Assembly (NCBI RefSeq): GCF_027563315.1
Contig: NZ_JAMKBJ010000008.1
Location: forward strand, 1 to 64,000
Reading direction: 5' to 3'
Length of the DNA stretch: 64,000 nucleotides
Origin: Paenisporosarcina quisquiliarum
GTDB taxonomy: Bacteria; Bacillota; Bacilli; Bacillales_A; Planococcaceae
Part shown: piece after piece, positions 50,782 to 59,298 of the stretch
How positions within the stretch are numbered: the stretch's first letter is position 1
Layout: each line of letters begins with the position of its first letter
Notes under the pieces: generated by a model
Seen by the model: only the letters and a program-made list of their open reading frames with translations
Database searches by the model: none
What the model was told of the DNA's origin: nothing
Translations under genes and position numbers: made by a program

Positions 50782-51519
50782 ATGAAATTAGCAATCATTA
50801 CCGACATTCATGGAAACGAACCCGCATTGCGTGCTGTTCTCGAGAAATTGGATGCACGCGGAGATATTAAGGAAATCTGGTGTCTTGGTGACATGATTGC
50901 CATGGGACCCGATTCGAACGAAGTGCTGGAGATTTTATTTGCACGACAAGATGTGCACATGATCACCGGCAATCATGACGAAGCCATTTTATCCCTCATT
51001 GCAGGGGAAGGGCATCCTGAAAGCTATAAACATACACGCGAACACCATGATTGGATCGCGAATCGTTTACTTCCTGAGTATGTAGCCAAACTCAATCAAT
51101 TGCCCCGCGTTCTTGAAAAAGAAGTAAACGGCACGCGAATCCTTGGCATTCACTACCATATTGCTGAAGACAAAAGACAAGCTCACATTCAGGACGAACC
51201 ATTTTATACGATTCTCGAACCGACGCTTGAAAACATGGAAACGATGTTCGGTGATTACCCGGCCGAGATCATTTGCTTTGGTCATAACCATCCGGAGCAT
51301 TTCTTCCAGGCCAACGGTAAAACCTATGTGAATCCAGGCGCACTCGGTGTATCAAAAGGGGGCACGGCTCCTTACGCAGTCATCGACTTCACGGCTTCGG
51401 ATGCGAGCGTCAGCATTCATCAAGCTATTTATGATAAAGAAGCATTTTTGGAGAAATTCGAACGTCTTCAAGTGCCGCAACGAGAAATATTATTCAAGCT
51501 GTTTTATGTAGGCGAATAA
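50782..51519 (+). CDS. Calcineurin-like metallophosphoesterase
   Basis: A 245-residue single-domain phosphoesterase. IITDIHGNEPAL (D-x-H), CLGDMIAMGPDS (GD), MITGNHDEAIL (GNHD), LGIHYH and CFGHNHPE (GHxH) give the two-metal site. It belongs to the YfcE/MJ0936-like group with a 2',3'-cNMP or protein phosphatase background. ATG at 50782 follows AAAGGACGG. Substrate unknown. Confidence 0.87.
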   Translation: MKLAIITDIHGNEPALRAVLEKLDARGDIKEIWCLGDMIAMGPDSNEVLEILFARQDVHMITGNHDEAILSLIAGEGHPESYKHTREHHDWIANRLLPEYVAKLNQLPRVLEKEVNGTRILGIHYHIAEDKRQAHIQDEPFYTILEPTLENMETMFGDYPAEIICFGHNHPEHFFQANGKTYVNPGALGVSKGGTAPYAVIDFTASDASVSIHQAIYDKEAFLEKFERLQVPQREILFKLFYVGE

Positions 51520-51531
51520 AAAATGACGATG

Positions 51532-51562
51532 ACCCTTCGACTTAAGTTGAAGGGTTATTTTT
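51532..51562 (+). terminator. Terminator of the phosphoesterase gene
   Basis: ACCCTTC-G-ACTTAAGT-T-GAAGGGT palindrome followed by TATTTTTATT. Confidence 0.8.
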
Positions 51563-51638
51563 ATTGCGCTGGCACATACTTTTTAAGATGATTGGACCGT
51601 TTTATGTAAAAACTCCTCTAATTACCAACTAAATTTTG

Positions 51639-51668
51639 TTGATAAAAGAACAAACGTTCGCATATAAT
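51639..51668 (+). promoter_or_regulatory. SOS promoter with LexA box
   Basis: TTGATA (51639-51644) and TATAAT (51663-51668) are 18 bases apart. Between them AGAACAAACGTTCG (51647-51660) matches the Bacillus LexA consensus CGAAC-N4-GTTCG at 9 of 10 positions. LexA binding there would block RNA polymerase. Confidence 0.82.
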
Positions 51669-51690
51669 AATAAAAAAGGAGGCGGCTTGA

Positions 51691-51915
51691 ATGAAAGACA
51701 ACATCGTGAAATTTATGAAGCGGCACGATATTTTGGAAATGGTCTATTTAGCGAAGGATGGAAACATCACCAAACGTCGTGTGAAAGTCATCAAAGCCTA
51801 CAATGACACGTTTCAGGCGTACTGTTTTACGAAGCAAGCGAAGCGCACATTTTACTTTGACAATGTCTTAGCAGCCGTCCCCGTCATTCGAAAAGAAAGG
51901 GAGGACGTTATCTGA
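51691..51915 (+). CDS. Small WYL-like protein in an SOS pair
   Basis: A 74-residue protein beginning with MKDNIVKFMKRHDILEMVYLAKDGNITKRRV, then IKAYNDTFQAYCFTKQAKRTFYFDNVLAAVPV. The beta pattern and the R-F-x-x-D-N ending resemble a minimal WYL domain. AAAGGAGG precedes ATG 51691 and the stop overlaps yolD by one base. Co-expression with yolD under a LexA box suggests a DNA-damage role; the molecular function is unknown. Confidence 0.68.
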   Translation: MKDNIVKFMKRHDILEMVYLAKDGNITKRRVKVIKAYNDTFQAYCFTKQAKRTFYFDNVLAAVPVIRKEREDVI

Positions 51916-52271
51916 TGAAAATCAACCGCGGATTAAAAATGCAAGGCGACCTCAAAGATCGCGGCAAAATCAAATGGACAGCTATGATGCTACCAGAGCA
52001 CGTCGCGCAACTTCGCGAATGGCAAGAAGAACACGAACTCGTTAAAAAACCGGAACTCGACGCATTCGATTACGACACGATGCAGGAAGAAATCGAGCGG
52101 GCATTAATCAGTCGAATGGAAACACGCCTCACTTCATGGAAGAGTGGCAAAATCCACTACCACCGCGGCATCATCAAAGAAGCCAACAACCAATACCTGC
52201 GATACGAAGACCCTTACGGCATCCACCAACTGCCACTCGACGAACTCGTCGGCGTCTTTGTTCTGGCCTAA
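51915..52271 (+). CDS. yolD: YolD-like protein
   Basis: A 118-residue protein of the YolD family: DRGKIKWTAMMLPEHVAQLREWQEE and GKIHYHRGIIKEANNQYLRYEDPYGIHQLPLDELVGV are the characteristic halves. In Bacillus such genes normally sit next to a Y-family polymerase (uvrX/yqjW). No polymerase is present here; the next gene is unrelated and on the other strand. The LexA box upstream fits SOS induction. Confidence 0.86.
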   Translation: MKINRGLKMQGDLKDRGKIKWTAMMLPEHVAQLREWQEEHELVKKPELDAFDYDTMQEEIERALISRMETRLTSWKSGKIHYHRGIIKEANNQYLRYEDPYGIHQLPLDELVGVFVLA

Positions 52272-52288
52272 TTCTTAAAGAGCAAAAA

Positions 52289-52317
52289 ACCTCTTTAGCC
52301 ATTCAACTAAAGAGGTC
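52289..52317 (+). terminator. Weak terminator after yolD
   Basis: ACCTCTTTA and TAAAGAGGT stem, loop GCCATTCAAC; only a short T run follows. Confidence 0.55.
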
Positions 52318-52402
52318 ATTTACCGCGAAATAATAGCAATTCATCAAAAGAATCTTCGTACACTTCTTCTACTAATAACTCTTCAAATGATAGTTCTCTG
52401 GT
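52316..52402 (-). pseudogene. Short open remnant of unknown gene
   Basis: Twenty-eight sense codons then TGA on the minus strand encode an acidic stretch containing ELSFEELLVEEVYEDSFDEL, which has protein-like composition. There is no start codon, and a stop lies just upstream (TAA at 52405-52403). It could be the 3' remnant of a lost gene, or chance. Confidence 0.25.
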
Positions 52403-52462
52403 TTAATTAAGACGAAAAACTGCTACTTTTGGCAACTAACTTTTACTACCTATATTCAATAA

Positions 52463-52498
52463 AGAAAACGACCGAAGAATAATTTCGGTCGTTTTAAG
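52463..52498 (-). terminator. Terminator of the NERD gene
   Basis: AAAACGACCGAA, loop, TTCGGTCGTTTT; usable on the minus strand after the NERD-HRDC gene. A degenerate copy lies at 53658-53689. Confidence 0.82.
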
Positions 52499-52529
52499 CG
52501 TAATTATGTAAGTGGTTGAAGGCTAAGGG

Positions 52530-53531
52530 CTAGTTATTAATTAAAGCTAACAGTTCATTGCCGAATTCATTTACTTTCTGATTTCCCATTCCTTTTATCT
52601 TCATTAATTCTTCCGTATTTGAAGGTCGCTTTGTAAGAAATTCATTTAATGTGGCATCACTAAATATATAAAATGCTTTATAGCCTTTTTCTGATGCAAG
52701 CTTTTTTCTAAAATCTCGTAGCTTTTGTTCGAGCAAATCGTTACTAACCACTATTTTCTCGACCACAGTGTTTTGAGGCTCTGTTTTTACTAAATATCTT
52801 TGCTGACTAAAAGGCTTACGAGTTTGGTTATTTAAAATGAAATTGGCCGTCTTAAATAAATTTGCAGGTAAAACATTACGATCTATTAATCTCTTTTGTT
52901 CTTTTTCTAATAATGGAACGAGACCGTCAATCTTACAAATCATCGATTTTACTTCCTTAGGAGCACGAGTTAAATCGATTTCATTTCTTTCATTAGCAAA
53001 TGTAACACCGCTAATAATTTCGGTTTTATTAATAAGGTTGTGTGCTCTCAAAAACTTATTTAAAATATCTCTTTGCCTTTTAGCCTGTCTTAACGGGCTG
53101 TAAACACCTTCTCTAAAAATTGTCCGAGTGCCTTTCTTAACAACACGTGAGAAATCGCCACTTTCAGAAACGACGATGTTTCCTATAAATTTCTTCACTT
53201 CTAAAACGAAAATAAATTGGTGAGTAAGGATAATGAAATCATATTGTGCATGGTAGTCTTCGATACTTATTTCAACATCATGTAGAACAATCATGGGGAG
53301 AAACGAATGTTTCAGTTCAAACATGACATTTTTTTCTCCAGATAGTCCAATCTTGGCAAGCTTAAGATGATCATCGATAAGCAATTTATCTAATTCTGGA
53401 TTTGTAGAGTTATGAAGTTTCTCTAATTCTCTTATTAGGTTAGATTCTTCAAGTCTATCTTGTAATATAACAGGACCTTTTAAATCTTCATGGTCCATTA
53501 ATTTATTAACCATTTTTCTTAAAAGCGACAA
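52530..53531 (-). CDS. NERD-HRDC domain protein
   Basis: A 333-residue protein. The NERD (nuclease-related) domain covers about 60-190: LSGEKNVMFELKHS, YDFIILTHQFIFVLEVKKF with the D...E-x-K nuclease core, and GVYSPLRQAKRQRDIL. The C-terminal ~75 residues (KLASEKGYKAFYIFSDATLNEFLTKRP) are an HRDC helical domain that binds nucleic acids. Start is TTG at 53531, seven bases after GGAGGGG. It is more AT-rich than genes to the left. A DNA repair or defence role is plausible but not shown. Confidence 0.82.
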   Translation of the reverse strand: MSLLRKMVNKLMDHEDLKGPVILQDRLEESNLIRELEKLHNSTNPELDKLLIDDHLKLAKIGLSGEKNVMFELKHSFLPMIVLHDVEISIEDYHAQYDFIILTHQFIFVLEVKKFIGNIVVSESGDFSRVVKKGTRTIFREGVYSPLRQAKRQRDILNKFLRAHNLINKTEIISGVTFANERNEIDLTRAPKEVKSMICKIDGLVPLLEKEQKRLIDRNVLPANLFKTANFILNNQTRKPFSQQRYLVKTEPQNTVVEKIVVSNDLLEQKLRDFRKKLASEKGYKAFYIFSDATLNEFLTKRPSNTEELMKIKGMGNQKVNEFGNELLALINN

Positions 53532-53657
53532 ATTTTACCCCTCCTAATAAATTATGGAAAAAATAACTAGTTGTAAATCTATTATAACTAAAATTGTCCA
53601 ATAATTTACAAAAGTTATTAATAGTTTTGAGCAATGAGAAGGGGTTCTGTAAAAATA

Positions 53658-53689
53658 AATGACCGAAGACAATTCCGATCGTATTCTGT
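53658..53689 (-). terminator. Degenerate hairpin downstream of the GNAT gene
   Basis: GACCGAAGACAATTCCGATCG resembles the hairpin at 52463-52498 and lies right after the stop of the GNAT gene on the minus strand, with a T-rich tail. Confidence 0.45.
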
Positions 53690-54154
53690 TTATTGAATGT
53701 GATGGTATCGCATATTCACAATATGAACTCCAGGTGCAATTTCCATCGTCCGCTCCTGCTGGAAACCCAACTTTTCATAAAGCGTAACTGCAGGAGTATT
53801 CTTCAGGCCCGTTGAGACAATCACGTCACGCGAACCCCGTATCTCTTCCACTATGTAACTCACCAATTGACGTCCAATCCCTTTACGAAAAGAAGCGGGA
53901 GACACAACCAACCGGCAAATATCCACGAAGTCTTCATTTTCTTCATAAGAAAGAACCCCGAGAAGTTGATCATCTTCGTAATAACCGATGAAAGTTTCTT
54001 TACTGTCCATGATGTCATCGACCGTTTCAGAAAGAGCAGGAATCCCTTGGAATCCGATGAGGTCAGCTTCGATTTGATAAGAGGGGCGTTGGATTGAAAG
54101 GATATTGTGTGCGAGTTCTAAATCCATATTGAAGATTTTCTTAATCATAGTCAT
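53690..54154 (-). CDS. GNAT-family N-acetyltransferase
   Basis: A 154-residue acetyltransferase. The CoA loop is VSPASFRKGIGRQLVSYIVEE and the following strand/helix VSTGLKNTPAVTLYEKLGFQQE is the usual C-terminal half. ATG codons occur at 54154 and 54148; the RBS is weak for both. Substrate unknown. Confidence 0.82.
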   Translation of the reverse strand: MTMIKKIFNMDLELAHNILSIQRPSYQIEADLIGFQGIPALSETVDDIMDSKETFIGYYEDDQLLGVLSYEENEDFVDICRLVVSPASFRKGIGRQLVSYIVEEIRGSRDVIVSTGLKNTPAVTLYEKLGFQQERTMEIAPGVHIVNMRYHHIQ

Positions 54155-54285
54155 TCAACTGCTTTCATTTTATAGTTTTATGAGAATTTTCCATCAAATG
54201 GAGATCTATAGATCAGGTTCCGGTATACTGAATATATCAAAATATTAATGGCAAATAAATTCCAATATTGTTAGGGGTTAATCAA

Positions 54286-54699
54286 ATGAAAAAGCATATA
54301 AATGTTGTAGCGGCGGTAATAAATAATGATCAAAATGAAATACTTTGTGCGTTACGCTCCTCAGTAATGGCTCTTCCGAACTTATGGGAGTTTCCTGGTG
54401 GGAAAATTGAAGAAGGAGAAAGTCATGAAATCGCATTAGTTAGGGAAATTCAAGAAGAGCTTGGTGTGCATATTAAAGTTGGTGACAAAGTAGAGGATAC
54501 ATATTATGAGTATGATACTTTCACAATTCAACTAACTTCATATCTAGCAAGAATAACTGCAGGAGATTTAAAAGCCACTGAGCATGCTGAACTGAAATGG
54601 GTAACAATTAATCACTTAGACGAACTAAACTGGGCACCAGCTGATATCCCGGCAGTGGAAGAACTAAAAAAATTATTCGAAGTGAAGAAGGTGCTGTAG
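54286..54699 (+). CDS. MutT-type Nudix pyrophosphohydrolase
   Basis: A 137-residue MutT homologue. The complete Nudix box is GGKIEEGESHEIALVREIQEELGV with REIQEE metal Glu residues, preceded by LPNLWEFPGG as in 8-oxo-dGTP and related (d)NTP pyrophosphatases. ATG at 54286 follows TTAGGGG. Its stop is directly followed by the ATG of the helicase gene with no gap, so the two are one unit. The role may be nucleotide sanitation tied to the helicase protein rather than general housekeeping. Confidence 0.87.
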   Translation: MKKHINVVAAVINNDQNEILCALRSSVMALPNLWEFPGGKIEEGESHEIALVREIQEELGVHIKVGDKVEDTYYEYDTFTIQLTSYLARITAGDLKATEHAELKWVTINHLDELNWAPADIPAVEELKKLFEVKKVL

Positions 54700-57597
54700 A
54701 TGGGGGAATTTCTTCGTAATTTAGAAGAGTCTTTACATAAAGGCTTTATTAATCAAAATTTTATTACTCCTGGTTCCTATAAACCACAATTATTAGTGAA
54801 CAATACCATTGAAAATGAGAATGTTTTATCGACTTTACTAGATGAATTAGAGCATTGCGAAACCTTTTTGTTTTCAGTAGCTTTTATTACTGAAAGCGGT
54901 CTTGCTACATTGAAAGCACATTTTCATGACTTGAATTTGAAAGGCATTGAAGGACGAATATTAACATCGACCTTTTTGCAATTTAACCAACCAAAAGTAT
55001 TTAAAGAGCTGTTGAAAATTGAAAATGTACAAGTACGATTATCAGATATTAAAGGCTTTCATTCAAAAGGGTATATCTTTCAACATCCAACCCATTATTC
55101 GTTAATTGTGGGAAGTTCGAATCTGACATCCCATGCTTTAAAGGTGAATTATGAATGGAATGTAAAGCTGACTACGCATGAGAATGGAGAAATTATTCAT
55201 CATTTCAAAAATCAGTTTGAACATGTGTGGGGTCAGTCTCAGGATTTATCACCTGAATGGATTGAAGAGTACGAGAAAGTGTATGTGGAAACAGTTGAAA
55301 AGAGAAAGATGGAGAAAGTCATTGAAGGTTTTGAAGCATATCAAATTAATAATCTTGAAGATGCATTAAAGATAATTCCAAACAAGATGCAAACAGAAGC
55401 ATTGTTAAATATAGCGAGTCTTCGAACTGAAAAAGACAAGGGATTAATTATTTCAGCGACGGGTACCGGTAAAACGTACCTTTCCGCATTTGATGTAAGA
55501 AATTACGCACCACAGAAAATGTTGTTTGTCGTTCATAGAGAACAGATTTTACAAAAAGCCAAATCCGATTTCAAAAGAATACTTGGTGGATATGATGATG
55601 AGTTCGGAATCTTGTCAGGTACGACTAAAGACACTAATGCAAAGTATCTATTTGCAACCATTCAATCATTATCAAAAGATAGTATGCTCTCTCAATTTAA
55701 AGAGGATGAATTTGATTACATCTTAATCGATGAGGTTCATAAAGCAGGTGCAGATTCTTATCGTAAAGTCATTAATTATTTCAAACCAAAGTTCCTAATG
55801 GGAATGACTGCCACCCCGGAAAGAACAGACTCATTTAACATCTATGAATTATTTGATTTCAATGTTGCTTATGAAATTCGCCTTCAACAAGCACTTGAAG
55901 AAGATATGCTTTGTCCTTTTCACTATTTTGGTGTAACGGATCTTGAGATTAATGGAGAGTCAATAGATGACGCAGCACTATTTTCTAAATTAGTAACAGA
56001 CGAAAGGGTTAATCATATTATCGATAAGATTGAGTACTACGGTTATTCAGGTGAATCCGTTAAAGGTTTGATGTTCTGTAGTGGGATAGAAGAGGCTCGA
56101 GAACTGTCTCGTCTCTTAAATGAAAAAGGATATCGAACGATTGCATTGATCGGGGCCGATTCTCCAGAAGAAAGAATTAAACGTGTAGAACAACTTGAGA
56201 ACGGAGAACTAGATTATATTCTAACTGTCGATATATTTAACGAGGGAATAGATATCCCAAGCGTTAATCAAGTAGTAATGCTAAGACAAACACAATCTAG
56301 CATCATTTTCATTCAACAACTTGGGAGAGGTTTACGTAAACATGAGTCAAAAGATTTTGTAACCATTATAGACTTTATAGGAAATTACAAAAATAATTAC
56401 CTTATTCCAGTAGCGTTATCTGGTGATCAATCACAAAATAAAGATAATATTAGACGGAAATTAAATGACACTAGCTATATTAAGGGTATATCGACAGTTA
56501 TTTTTGAAGGTATTGCGAAGGATCAAATTTATAAATCAATTAACAACACGAAGTTAACACAACTTAAATTGCTAAAAGATGCTTTTGAAAAATTGAAAAA
56601 TCGAATTGGACATATTCCATATTTATATGACTTCGTAATCAATGAGTCATTAGATCCCGTAGCCATTGTGTCGGAGCACGATAATTATTATGCGTTTCTA
56701 AAAAAGATTAAACAAGAAATTCCTCAAATAAACGACTATCAAAAACAAGTGCTAACAATGTTCTCTCAAGAAATATTAAACGGTAAGAGAAAGCATGAAT
56801 TGTTATTAATACAGCTGCTAATTCAAAGTGGAAGCATTCTAGTTGATGACTTTAAGACCGTTTTAATCGATAACAACTGTAGATATGATGATGCAACCTT
56901 GGAATCAGTCTATCGAGTACTTGATTTATCGTTTTTCACAAGTGGGAATAGGAAGAAATACGGTTCTGAACCATTAATTATTAAAAAAGACCAAAGAATT
57001 CAACTGAATCAGCATATTAAAGATAGTATTAATAACAATGCTTATTTTCTACATCTATTAGAAGACATAATCAAAAGTGGTTTATTGAAAAGTATAGACT
57101 ATGATTGCCAAGAAAAACTGACGTTGTTTAAAAAATACTCCAGAAAAGATGCGTGTAAATTATTAAATTGGAATCAAGACGAAACATCAACAATGTATGG
57201 ATATAAAATAAAACATCAAACATGCCCAATATTTGTAACGTACCATAAACATGATGAAGTTGAGTCAAGCGTAGCTTATGGAGATGAATTCATCGACCAA
57301 AATTTATTTAAATGGTATACACGAAGTAATCGAACATTAGAGTCACAAGAAGTTAACAAAATAATTAATGCACAAAAGAACGATACTGAAATTCATTTCT
57401 TTGTGAAAAAAGATAATGGAGAAGGAAATGATTTTTACTATTTGGGAGAAGTGAAACTAGATCCGAATAGTGTTGCTCAAGAACAAATGAAAGATAAAAA
57501 TGGGAAGACCCTTCCTGTAGTAACGATGAATATGCAATTTGAAAAGCCAGTAAATAGTAATTTGTATCATTACTTACGATCAGAAACAATTTCTTAA
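54700..57597 (+). CDS. PLD-SF2 helicase-DUF3427 fusion protein
   Basis: A 965-residue multidomain protein. A phospholipase-D-like nuclease domain (about 35-190) has FHSKGYIF (H-x-K) and IVGSSNLTSHAL. An SF2 helicase core (about 230-560) has SATGTGKTYLSA, IDEVHKAGA, GMTATPERTD and QLGRGLRKHES. The rest matches DUF3427. One HKD motif suggests a dimeric nuclease. The gene is markedly AT-rich (near 30-35 percent GC by eye). Together with the adjacent MutT gene it looks like a mobile two-gene DNA-handling system, possibly anti-phage; that role is inference. Confidence 0.85.
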   Translation: MGEFLRNLEESLHKGFINQNFITPGSYKPQLLVNNTIENENVLSTLLDELEHCETFLFSVAFITESGLATLKAHFHDLNLKGIEGRILTSTFLQFNQPKVFKELLKIENVQVRLSDIKGFHSKGYIFQHPTHYSLIVGSSNLTSHALKVNYEWNVKLTTHENGEIIHHFKNQFEHVWGQSQDLSPEWIEEYEKVYVETVEKRKMEKVIEGFEAYQINNLEDALKIIPNKMQTEALLNIASLRTEKDKGLIISATGTGKTYLSAFDVRNYAPQKMLFVVHREQILQKAKSDFKRILGGYDDEFGILSGTTKDTNAKYLFATIQSLSKDSMLSQFKEDEFDYILIDEVHKAGADSYRKVINYFKPKFLMGMTATPERTDSFNIYELFDFNVAYEIRLQQALEEDMLCPFHYFGVTDLEINGESIDDAALFSKLVTDERVNHIIDKIEYYGYSGESVKGLMFCSGIEEARELSRLLNEKGYRTIALIGADSPEERIKRVEQLENGELDYILTVDIFNEGIDIPSVNQVVMLRQTQSSIIFIQQLGRGLRKHESKDFVTIIDFIGNYKNNYLIPVALSGDQSQNKDNIRRKLNDTSYIKGISTVIFEGIAKDQIYKSINNTKLTQLKLLKDAFEKLKNRIGHIPYLYDFVINESLDPVAIVSEHDNYYAFLKKIKQEIPQINDYQKQVLTMFSQEILNGKRKHELLLIQLLIQSGSILVDDFKTVLIDNNCRYDDATLESVYRVLDLSFFTSGNRKKYGSEPLIIKKDQRIQLNQHIKDSINNNAYFLHLLEDIIKSGLLKSIDYDCQEKLTLFKKYSRKDACKLLNWNQDETSTMYGYKIKHQTCPIFVTYHKHDEVESSVAYGDEFIDQNLFKWYTRSNRTLESQEVNKIINAQKNDTEIHFFVKKDNGEGNDFYYLGEVKLDPNSVAQEQMKDKNGKTLPVVTMNMQFEKPVNSNLYHYLRSETIS

Positions 57598-57608
57598 AGG
57601 GGATACAA

Positions 57609-58208
57609 ATGAGTTATCTTCTCTTAACTTCAACAGGCTTTTTCCATCAAAAAGTCCGAAACCAATTTAATGAATTAATCTCTAATAAAAAGTCCGCAGT
57701 CATTATCACGACTGCATCCCCTCAAAAAGAGTTGAATCAGTATGCAATTCAAGCTCAGGTGGATTTAATAGACATGGGATTTAAGCAAGTCACGTTCTTG
57801 GATGTCGAGAAGGAAGCTATTGGTGCTTTAGAAGATGCAGATATTATTTATTTGAATGGGGGAAACCCGTTTAGATTGTTGCACTTTCTTAGGGAGAGTG
57901 GTGCTGACGGGTTACTTCAAAAGAGGGCGAAAGAAGACTGTGTCATTGTTGGCGTAAGTGCTGGTGCAGTGGTACTCGGTGCATCCATTCGCATTGTGGA
58001 ATGGTTTAGTCCATCCTTGAATACGATAGATTTGAAGGATTTCAAGGGATGCGAGTTATATAACTACTCTCTGTTCCCTCATGTAGACCGCATTGACCTG
58101 TTCCCAGGTACGACTTCGATAGAAGAAAGAATTCGAGAATTTGAGAAATCGTCAGGTGAGCACGTATTGCGATTAGCAGATGACGAGTTCAAACTGATAA
58201 CATTCTAA
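57609..58208 (+). CDS. Peptidase S51-like protein
   Basis: A 199-residue class-I amidotransferase-fold protein. The nucleophile Ser is in IVGVSAGAVVLG, and IIYLNGGNPFRLLHFL is the characteristic preceding loop of peptidase E/S51 proteins. The His/Glu partners of the triad are not obvious. AAAGGGG precedes ATG 57609, twelve bases after the helicase stop. It may be co-transcribed. Substrate unknown. Confidence 0.78.
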   Translation: MSYLLLTSTGFFHQKVRNQFNELISNKKSAVIITTASPQKELNQYAIQAQVDLIDMGFKQVTFLDVEKEAIGALEDADIIYLNGGNPFRLLHFLRESGADGLLQKRAKEDCVIVGVSAGAVVLGASIRIVEWFSPSLNTIDLKDFKGCELYNYSLFPHVDRIDLFPGTTSIEERIREFEKSSGEHVLRLADDEFKLITF

Positions 58209-58294
58209 CCATTAAGAGGTGCCTTTCATGTTGTTTTACAATTGAGAAGACAGAACGACTCCAATACAAATATGGATAGTGAGGAGTTCTGAAT

Positions 58295-58699
58295 ATGATC
58301 TATACAACATCTATTAAAGATATAACAAAAGAACAGTTGAACGGATTTTTTGTTGGGTGGCCAAACCCACCTTCTTCTGAAGTCCATTTGAAATTACTGA
58401 AAAGAAGCTCACATGTGGTAGTGGCAATTGATGAAGGATCCGGACAAGTTATTGGCTTTATTACTGCAAACAGTGATGGTATATTGTCCGCGTATATTCC
58501 GTTTTTAGAAGTGCTGCCAGCTTATCAGGGACAAGGTATTGGTCAACAACTTGTTCAAGAAATGTTCGCCTTGTTAAAGGATATTTATATGATTGATTTG
58601 ATGTGTGACGAAGACTTGTTGGGGTACTATGAAAAGCTCGGAATGCAACGCGCACATGGAATGATACGAAGAAATTATTCCAAACAATCTGGTGTGTAA
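58295..58699 (+). CDS. GNAT-family N-acetyltransferase
   Basis: A 134-residue acetyltransferase: VVVAIDEGSGQVIGFITANSDG, IPFLEVLPAYQGQGIGQQLVQEM (CoA loop QGQGIG) and MCDEDLLGYYEKLGMQRAHGMIRRN. GAGGAG precedes ATG 58295. It overlaps no gene and is followed after 12 bases by a small membrane protein gene. Substrate unknown. Confidence 0.82.
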   Translation: MIYTTSIKDITKEQLNGFFVGWPNPPSSEVHLKLLKRSSHVVVAIDEGSGQVIGFITANSDGILSAYIPFLEVLPAYQGQGIGQQLVQEMFALLKDIYMIDLMCDEDLLGYYEKLGMQRAHGMIRRNYSKQSGV

Positions 58700-58711
58700 G
58701 GGGAGAACCTA

Positions 58712-58975
58712 ATGGAGTTCGATACGTTAAAGTGGGTGTTGTTAGGCATTTGCGCTTTGTTGTTTGCGATAAAGTTTTACGTCAAACGGGAGTCGCTCCT
58801 TTGGGGACTCATATTTTATATAGGTGTTTTCGCTTCAATGGCTTATTATGTGTATTTTAATGATTGGGGACAGGGCTGGAAGATTGGGTTTTTGCTAATC
58901 GCATCTTTCGCTTTCTGGCAATTCCTATTTAAAGAAATTACTCAGTTCCGTCGTTTACGAACAGCTCGTCGATGA
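58712..58975 (+). CDS. Unknown three-helix membrane protein
   Basis: An 87-residue protein with three predicted helices (about 5-22, 29-49, 55-75) and a basic C-terminus RRLRTARR facing the cytoplasm. AAGGGGAG precedes the ATG. I recognise no family. Probably co-transcribed with the upstream GNAT gene. Confidence 0.6.
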   Translation: MEFDTLKWVLLGICALLFAIKFYVKRESLLWGLIFYIGVFASMAYYVYFNDWGQGWKIGFLLIASFAFWQFLFKEITQFRRLRTARR

Positions 58976-59052
58976 TACGTGATAAATTTTACATTTATTT
59001 CTAAAAATAAATTGACTTTCACTTTTGATTTTGATAAATTCAAATACAATAT

Positions 59053-59276
59053 CGAGGACGAAGAGAGTAACAACATCCAATCATCGAGCGAGTTGGGGAC
59101 GGTGTAAGCCCAGTGGAGAAGAGTTGTGAACCGCACTTCAAAGATGCTTTTTTGAATGAAGTAGGAAAAGCCGGAGACTCACCGTTACGGAGAAAGTGGC
59201 CCTATACTGGGCAATTTGAGTGGTACCGCGGAAGTTAAGCTTTCGTCTCATTTTTGATGAGACGAGGGCTTTTTTT
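59053..59276 (+). promoter_or_regulatory. T-box leader (Arg) of argS
   Basis: AAGAGAGTAA near the start of stem I, the T-box AATTTGAGTGGTACCGCGG (59213-59231) and a terminator GTCTCATTTTTGATGAGAC with flanking arms and seven T residues (to 59276) are all present. CGC at 59132-59134 (GTGAACCGCACTTC) is a plausible Arg specifier, matching the downstream gene. The 3' terminator arms compete with pairing to the T-box. Confidence 0.9.
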
Positions 59277-59298
59277 ATTTTCATAAGGAGGCGTTCGG

